A program made the translations under genes and the position numbers. A stretch of DNA of 64,000 nt from Incurvaria masculella (lineage: Eukaryota > Arthropoda > Insecta > Lepidoptera > Incurvariidae): positions 569,021 through 633,020 of the forward strand of contig OX335642.1 of the NCBI GenBank assembly GCA_946894095.1, in the 5' to 3' direction. The notes below the pieces were generated by a model. That model was not told the DNA's origin and made no database searches. It saw only the letters and a program-made list of their open reading frames with translations. Positions 57,915 to 64,000 of this stretch are shown in pieces. The first letter of the stretch is position 1, and each line of letters starts with the position of its first letter.

Positions 57915-58753
57915 CTCCTTCCGTGACTATAACATTAGGTGGATCACAATGAAATAGAGATCGAATTCCACGACCTTTACTCAACGTATGACCGGATTTA
58001 CTTAAATTCACGAGCGACAGTGCCCTCCGATTGGATTTGTTTATTTTCTTATATTTCCCGCTGTCGTCCGATCCATCGTCATCCTTTTTTCTTCCAAAAT
58101 TCTTAAAAATTCCAGAAACAATGTTTTGAGTATGTCTCCTAGGCTTGCCTCGTTTCTTCGAGTATTCTACCTTAGAATCGTCATCTTTAGATATCCCTGT
58201 GCTATTTAAGCTTCTCTCAAGAACACCTAAATTATTGTCTTGGTTGTCGGCTGAGTTCTGTATCGCCACTTGCAGTCTTGCTTGATTCTTCGGACTCAGC
58301 GTATGATTTGAATTGACGTGTACTAAAACACCTGGCTTTAGTGGCCATTTATTTGGAGTCACCACGGTTTGAGGCTTGGAAGCTTCTTCTTTTTGAGGTT
58401 TGGCATCTTCAGTAACCGTATTAAGATTTGTTTCATTCAGAGTGTCTGCGTTTGTTTCTTCAAAACTTGCATTTTTTATATTTGTAAGCAGATTAGCGTT
58501 GATGTTTGCTTGTAGCTGAGACACATTAGGGTTCAAGGCACTTGACGTTATTTCTCTCTCATTTGAACCCATGCTCAGTTTGCTGAGTTCAAGTACATGG
58601 CCGGTGTATCCAGTTTGAGGGTCGACTAATCTGGTCTTATCGGAGGAATATTTGGGGCTAAACGATAAATTAATTCTCGGAGAAAGAGCTGGCAGGGCTT
58701 GGGATATTATTGACTGAGCGATGGAAACTTCGTTTAGACAGCTACCATCCGGA
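57915..58753 (-). CDS. Ig-superfamily receptor, cytoplasmic exon following the membrane-proximal exons
   Basis: The frame is open from at least 58727 to the donor GGAG|GTAAAT (57915). Residues include SIAQSIISQALPALSPRIN, VDPQTGYTGHVLEL, KWPLKPGVLVHV and a strongly basic region (KKRGKPRRH, IFKNFGRKK) before LFHCDPPNVIVTEG. The 5' edge is uncertain. The better-looking acceptor, CATTCAG|TCCGG (58753), needs two donated bases, while the upstream small exon at 59408-59463 donates one. A weaker acceptor, CGAAG|TTTCC (58727), fits the phase. An unseen micro-exon could also reconcile them. Confidence 0.75.
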
Positions 58754-59407
58754 CTGAATGATCAAATGGCCATTAACATTAAATTATCATGTAGGGATCA
58801 TTCAATGACAATTTTTGAAGCGATGTTGATGAATGAGGTTTTGATGGGGCGCAAATCATGAAAGAAAATAAATTAAAAGTTATTACATGCAACATCCAAA
58901 GTAGGTAAATATAAAAATATATAGTTAAGTACAAGAGTTAGGTACTGTATTATATAAACATAGATGCTGGCAATAAAATATCACGTAATTTACTTATTAT
59001 TAAATATAAGTACATATTTTTATGTTAATTTAATTTAATTAATATAATAATGCGTATCATTTTGAAGAATGCTTTCATTTTATTAAATAGGGCAGACAAA
59101 GTTAAACACTCTGCAACCAAAGACCAGATCACCGAAAACACACGCACCAAAACGAATGTCAATAAATATTAAAAATATTAATGAAATACAGAAAAAATAT
59201 TCACCTTAGCCGCAGAATCAACATGACACACAACTTAAAAAGCAGTCTCAGCTAAAATGTAGCTTTACAACATCTATCAATACACCTATGTAAAATTGTA
59301 TGATGGCGATATTTACGAAAGAGCAACGAAATAAATAAAACAAACAACTAAAAAAAGAAAGCATTCTTCACATTACATACATACAGAATATTTTGTTAGT
59401 ATAATAC
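58754..59407. other. Intron of the receptor gene
   Basis: AT-rich. A 47-nt AG...GT candidate near 59214-59261 was considered but does not fit phase. Confidence 0.5.
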
Positions 59408-59463
59408 CTGGGTTATTAATTGTAGTCAGTCTCAAAACGTCAGGTGTTAGAGCCGTTAGGAAC
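59408..59463 (-). CDS. Ig-superfamily receptor, 56-nt exon
   Basis: TTGCTTAG|GTTCC to AACCCAG|GTATTA. Entered at codon position 3 it reads FLTALTPDVLRLTTINNP without stops and leaves one base. Entry phase matches the exit phase of the 34-nt exon at 60975-61008. The other frames are less protein-like. Confidence 0.6.
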
Positions 59464-60974
59464 CTAAGCAAGAAATCATTAGTACATTCATGTGAATACT
59501 TAATCGCCTGTTTGAGATTAGAAATATGTAAGTAAGTAACTAATACTGATTTGACGTATGTAGAATTTTAAACCTATCATGTAATAAAGTTAACAACTTT
59601 TAAAAGAAAACTATAATTTCGATGAATATTAATAAATACATGCAAACGAATGAGCTATGATTAAAAATTAATAAGTAAGTAATCTATCGGACATTCACAC
59701 ACTAAGTATAACGGCACTAGAACTTTGAACACAAGATTGTATGGTCCCAGCAAAATTCAAACAAAATAGCTTGAAAGGTCAGCCCGAAAAAGACTCACAC
59801 AAAATGTAAGAGAACTCAATTACTTGTCTTGGTTTCCAATTTTCAGTTTCTGTAGCATGGTGTCAATATTTTAACAGGATATTAAAAAATATATAAATTC
59901 GATTAAAATTTGAGGATATAAGTACTTAAGTTTTGAGGTTAGGCTCCTGATAAAGAAGAAAAAATACGATCGTTTATCTTTTTCAAATCTTCTCAATAAT
60001 TAATTAGATTCCATTAATAATTTTCGGCAGGTAGGTAAGTACTTAATTACATGATTTTGGAATTTCGTTTTTAATATTAAGTATATTTTTGAACATGTTA
60101 GATACAAATAATCAAAGTAGAGTAAACGTTTCTGCAGAAAAAGTGTGAGTTTACCATTGATTATTCAATTATTTTCACCAAGCATATACTGCATAGGTTG
60201 GTGATTGTTTTTATGTATGAATAGTTTAAGGAGAAGAGATTCAGGCAAAACATGACACCATGTGGGTACAGAATTCTTGGATCAAGTAGTGTACATGGGC
60301 ACTATGACAGGAGACCTCGATGGGGGCATTGACAAAGTTGCCCAAGAATCTGCTCGGACCACGGAAGGCACTGCAAACATTGGACTACTTAATGTCATAT
60401 CTATGTACGTACATACAAATTTTAAAAGTGTTTTAATGATATGTGTTAATGTGTTAGTAAAAATAGTACTACATACAAAAGGGAATTGGGATTGGTTACA
60501 TGGATAAATATAGGTAAAACTATAAGGTACGTTAAATTGATGGACAAATTCCTACAAAAAAATTATACTTTAAAGGAATGATGGATTTTTTTTTAACAAA
60601 AAACAGTTTTCAATAAAAAAGGAAACTATTTCTTTATTTCAGGAGTAAATAGTTCTTTAATTTGACAACAATAAATTGCAGCATTTCCATGAATTGGAAA
60701 CACATCGAAGTTTTTGGAAAAAAATAGTAGTCTAAAATATACTTGCAAAAAAGTGACCATCAACCTAACAACTCTATTTCTATATTATTACGCACAAAAC
60801 AACTAAGTGATTAAACATTAATTGAGATGAGATTAATGACTCAGGTACTAAAACTTAAAGACTAATAGAGAAAAATACTCATTCATAAAAAAAGGAACAT
60901 AAATCTCTAAGCCAGGACATAAGGGAAAATGTAAGTATTAAAATTTGGAAATTAAAAAGAAACATTAAACTTAC
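59464..60974. other. Intron of the receptor gene with a possible LINE scrap
   Basis: About 60270-60390 (plus strand) translates with GTMTGDLDGGIDK, faintly like the thumb region of LINE reverse transcriptases; this is weak. The rest is AT-rich. Confidence 0.4.
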
Positions 60975-61008
60975 TTTTCTCGCTCTTCCAATTCCACTGG
61001 ATTATTAT
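60975..61008 (-). CDS. Ig-superfamily receptor, 34-nt micro-exon
   Basis: ACATAACAG|ATAAT to GAGAAAA|GTAAGT, a strong donor. Entered in phase from the membrane exon it reads YNNPVELEEREK, an acidic juxtamembrane segment, and passes two bases on to the 56-nt exon. Phase agrees on both sides. Confidence 0.6.
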
Positions 61009-61627
61009 CTGTTATGTTACATAGATAGTTTTCAGCCGATATAGGTCATATGTCACGCAAACAAGGCAGCATTCCAAGAAGAACAGAAAACAAAACCAGA
61101 CATTAGCAAATTAGTTATTTTATCATCACACGAACACACTTTCAAAGTAGTCTTATTTATGAATTTTAACAATTACTAAGGGCTTCCAATAAGAGCGCTT
61201 GATGTTTGAAATTAAATAAAAGTAAGTAAATGAGCAAATAAAAAAAGGAAATGCTGTGGGTACTTACTTCACAAGTCCGGAATGAACTAAGAAATGACTA
61301 TCATAATGACTTCATAAGTCCGGAACTTTCACTCCGTAATAGTTACACTTTCACTCCGGAATGGTTATACTTTCACTCTGGCATGGTTTTACTTTAACTC
61401 TGGAATAGTATACTGGAATGAAGGATACTCTGAGAATCCGCAAAATCTGAATCGGTTTCATTGAGAAATTTCCGAATTTTGTTAATTCTTCTGGTACTTA
61501 ATAGCTATAAAAACTCGAGCGTGCTTATTGTTAACCCCTCTGATCTTTTTTTGTTAATGATTAAGAAATTATTACAATTGTATTAAATGTACGTATGTAT
61601 TAGTGTAATAAATGACCAGTTCCTTAC
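61009..61627. other. Intron of the receptor gene
   Basis: AT-rich. A CTTTCACTCxGGAATGGTT-like unit recurs three to four times at 61325-61405. No exon. Confidence 0.5.
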
Positions 61628-61762
61628 ATTTGGATTTGGCCCGCATTCGCCTGCATATACAAATGATGATGATGCAGAGCACAATGGTGATGAGCAAGAT
61701 GGCCAGGGCTATGCTCCCGACTAGAATTAACTTTTGTTGGTCCTTGTACCATAATTTGTTAC
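61628..61762 (-). CDS. Ig-superfamily receptor, transmembrane exon
   Basis: GATTTCAG|GTAAC to CCAAAT|GTAAGG, 135 nt. It reads NKLWYKDQQK, then a ~27-residue hydrophobic segment starting LILVGSIA and ending CIIIICIC, then RRMRAKSK, a basic stop-transfer. This is a type I single-pass membrane segment, with the Ig exon outside and the tail exons inside. Entry phase 1 matches the exit of the Ig exon (62766-62949), so no fibronectin III domain lies between the last Ig domain and the membrane. Confidence 0.85.
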
Positions 61763-62765
61763 CTGAAATCAACATGTCAGATTTATTAGTTAGGTTAGTT
61801 TGGTTAGGCTTTCAAACAAGCGAATGAACGGTCCTTATTAATTATTTTCTGTCCGAATGACATGACAGTGACGGAAGTTTGAGAACAATAGGTTGAGAGC
61901 ATGAAGGTGAAGAAATAACAGGAGAACAGATGGAACGGATGGGCATAATATAATAGCAGGTCAGATGATCTACTGACTTCTTCAGATGTTGGGATGCAAG
62001 TAATATTTTAGATTGTTTGTTGCCTGATTTCTTCCAATATATTGTTATGCATAAATAAATAGACTGTTCAACACATTTTTAACGGACTTCTTAGCATGTT
62101 AAATACTACTAATATTATTAATATGAAAGTTTGTATGTTTGCAAGTTTGTTACTAAATAACGAAAGAAGGGCTAAAAGGATTTGGATGAAATTTGGCACA
62201 CATGCAGATAATTTATTACCTGGATTAACACATGAAAAAAATTTGGTTCAGACCGACATAAGTCCAAAATGACATTAACCTGAGCAGAGCCGGATACCTC
62301 AGCTGGTAAATAATATAATATTCATTTTATTATTTATAACAGTACCGTTGGATAAAGTTTGAGGAAACTTACTAAAATGTTCCATGTTAGCTTGAAAAGA
62401 AACAAAAATGATGTAGAGAAATAAGTTTTTAAACGATAAATACGGGCGAATATGGCATAATGCTAACTTTTGTGATATTACTGTCATTGGTTTACATATT
62501 TGTTTCGAAACGATACAAATTTAAGCTAAGATGCAAGTACACTGATAAAAAAATTAAAGACCCGAACATGCAAAATAAAAGTTTTGTAGTCATTTTGTCT
62601 TCCAATCGATCATGCCTGATTCAAAATATGATTAAAATTTAATTCTGATAAATATGAATATATTACGAAAAACCCTCCCGCGGGCTCCCAGTGGGGACGC
62701 GCTGGTCTAGTCAATTCTAATTACTGAACACATTGTGTAAGTACGTACAGTTAAAATAAACTCAC
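61763..62765. other. Intron of the receptor gene with a solo transposon end
   Basis: 61900-61944 (CATGAAGGTGAAGAAATAAC then AGGAGAAC) matches the terminus of the element at 16779-19047. Otherwise AT-rich. Confidence 0.5.
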
Positions 62766-62949
62766 CGGTGACGTCAATCTCACAGGCGGTGGAATTTCCA
62801 ACGGCGTTGGTGGCGACACACTGGTAGGTGCGGTACTGCTCCACCGTTGTCGACAGCCGGAGGAAACTCTGCTGCTCGTTCTGCCAGATGTGCGGTCTCT
62901 CGTCGTTGAGGCTGTCGTTCTCGCTTTTTAAACTCCATGCGAATGTCAC
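62766..62949 (-). CDS. Ig-superfamily receptor, second half of the membrane-proximal Ig domain
   Basis: TTTCGCCCTCAG|GTGACA to CACCG|GTGAGT, 184 nt, phase 0 in and phase 1 out. It reads VTFAWSLK (the strand-C Trp), then YRTYQCVATNAVGNSTACE with the Y-x-C of strand F and the usual A-x-N-x-x-G turn. The first Ig Cys must be in the next exon upstream, beyond this window or missed. The gene is an insect Ig cell-adhesion or guidance-type receptor. I cannot decide between known families such as sidestep, neuromusculin or nephrin-like, so no symbol is given. Confidence 0.85.
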
Positions 62950-63091
62950 CTGAGGGCGAAACGGTGCCTAAAGTATCTGTCAGCATTAAGGTTGATAGAA
63001 AATTACGACTTTAATAAAATGATTAAACGGAATCGCATTTATATAACAAACATGTTTAGAGAAGATAGCTTGTAGGTTTATGTAAGGTTAG
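62950..63091. other. Receptor intron
   Basis: Nothing recognised. Confidence 0.5.
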
Positions 63092-63533
63092 AAAAACGAC
63101 CAAGTTCGAATCGGGACTCGCATACGAAGTGCTCCGTACCATGTTAAAAAAATCACACTTCCCGTATTTACCCATCCATTTTTACAACTTTAAGTTGTAA
63201 CAGCAATAGAAAAGAAGGGAAAATCATACTTCCCGTATATACTCTTAAATTTTTTGAATTTTACGTTATAACGGCAATATAAACGAAGGGCTCCGTACCA
63301 TGTTAAAAATCACACTTCCCGTATTTACCCTTCAATTTTTACAATTTTAAGTTATAACGGCAATAGAAACACACTCTGTGAAAATATCAACTGAAAGCGT
63401 CATCGGTTGAAGAGATACAACTGATGGACGGACGGACTGACGGAGGGACGGACTGACGGACGGACGGACGAACTGACAACGAAGACTTAATAATAGGGTC
63501 CCGTTGGTAACGTTTGGGTCTGAAACCCTAATT
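63092..63533 (-). repeat. GTACGGAACCC-type repeat, diverged, with internal duplication
   Basis: Antisense copy. The segment GGGCTCCGTACCATGTTAAA...CACACTTCCCGTATTTACCC occurs twice (about 63123-63230 and 63286-63350). (GGAC)n lies near 63427-63470. Confidence 0.65.
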
Positions 63534-64000
63534 ATTGGAAAAAATGTTATTGTGTTTGCCACATATACAACGCTATAAAAATAATATTTACGGTAAAGAA
63601 AATCAGCATGAGCAAACAAACTACTTCGGCTATGCTATAATATATGCTAAATGACACAATAGGCCCGCAAGTCTTCTGCGTATCCTTAATATCCATCGGT
63701 ATGAAATCGTAAATCAATCTATCGTAATGAATATTGATATGAATTTAGCGGAGAGCAAATAAGCATATCCTTGGGTCTGAGAACTGAAGAGTGAGTTCGA
63801 ATTCGGTGCTAAATATCAACTCACTTTTTTAGATAGTTCATGTCATTTTAGTTTGGTCCAAATCTGATTTGTCCCATGAATAAGTTGGAAGGTAAAATAA
63901 CAGTTACGTAATTTAAATAATAATATCGTTTATAGGTATTTTTTAGGTTAACTCACTTCAGAATTCAAACTCACTTTTACATGAATGGGCCCCCAGATCA
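63534..64000. other. Receptor intron to window edge
   Basis: No supported exon. GTGAGT-like motifs occur on the minus strand near 63817, 63947 and 63973; the last could be the donor of the next Ig exon, which is cut by the window edge. Confidence 0.4.

Noticed and set aside
59214..59261. Extra receptor micro-exon between 58753 and 59408
   Set aside because: AG and GT are present, but the frames give a stop or the wrong exit phase.
60262..60507. 81-codon plus-strand ORF as a host gene
   Set aside because: It lies in a receptor intron, only its first half looks protein-like, and that part resembles a LINE scrap.
63973..64000. Upstream Ig exon ending IHVK before GTGAGT
   Set aside because: Phase 0 would fit, but only 27 nt are visible and no Ig Cys is present; sequence beyond the window is needed.

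Overview
The window looks like a repeat-rich stretch of a lepidopteran (moth or butterfly) nuclear genome. Genes have spliced exons with GT-AG introns, and most of the DNA is transposable-element debris of types common in Lepidoptera: TTAA-flanked MITEs, a repeat ending in GTACGGAACCC, tRNA/5S-type SINEs, a Penelope-like element, Ty3/gypsy and non-LTR remnants. No bacterial-type genes, CRISPR arrays or rRNA operons were seen.

Layout. 1-6 kb: a coding-intact Ty3/gypsy element on the minus strand (gag 4199-5572, pol 1023-4217), joined by a canonical -1 slippery site. 6-19 kb: nested repeats, including a decayed non-LTR ORF2 (10.5-11.4 kb), a mariner-like wreck with TA flanks (14.1-15.2 kb) and a 2.27-kb inverted-repeat element with an 8-bp target duplication (16.8-19.0 kb). 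19.8-38.8 kb, plus strand: three phase-0 exons (19967-19999, 27838-27951, 38645-38791) read as one 97-residue secreted six-cysteine peptide precursor with a TATA-type promoter; its two large introns are full of MITEs, SINEs and LINE pieces. 39-49.4 kb: repeats only, with a hAT-type MITE, SINEs, a Penelope-like fragment with a hammerhead-like motif, and GTACGGAACCC repeats. 51.7-62.9 kb, minus strand: the 3' part of a large immunoglobulin-superfamily type I membrane receptor, with half an Ig domain, a membrane exon, a 34-nt micro-exon and a very long cytoplasmic tail rich in YxxL and SH3-ligand motifs. The upstream Ig exons lie beyond the right edge.

The two host genes converge (peptide gene rightward, receptor gene leftward). 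The sequence gives no direct functional link between them. The points most worth following up are the uncharacterised peptide gene and an in-frame UGA lying one codon before a strong splice donor in the receptor tail, with an open reading frame continuing in phase in the next exon.

All exon joins were made by eye from splice consensus and phase and have no transcript support. Class names for MITEs rest on terminal repeats and target duplications, not on database matches.
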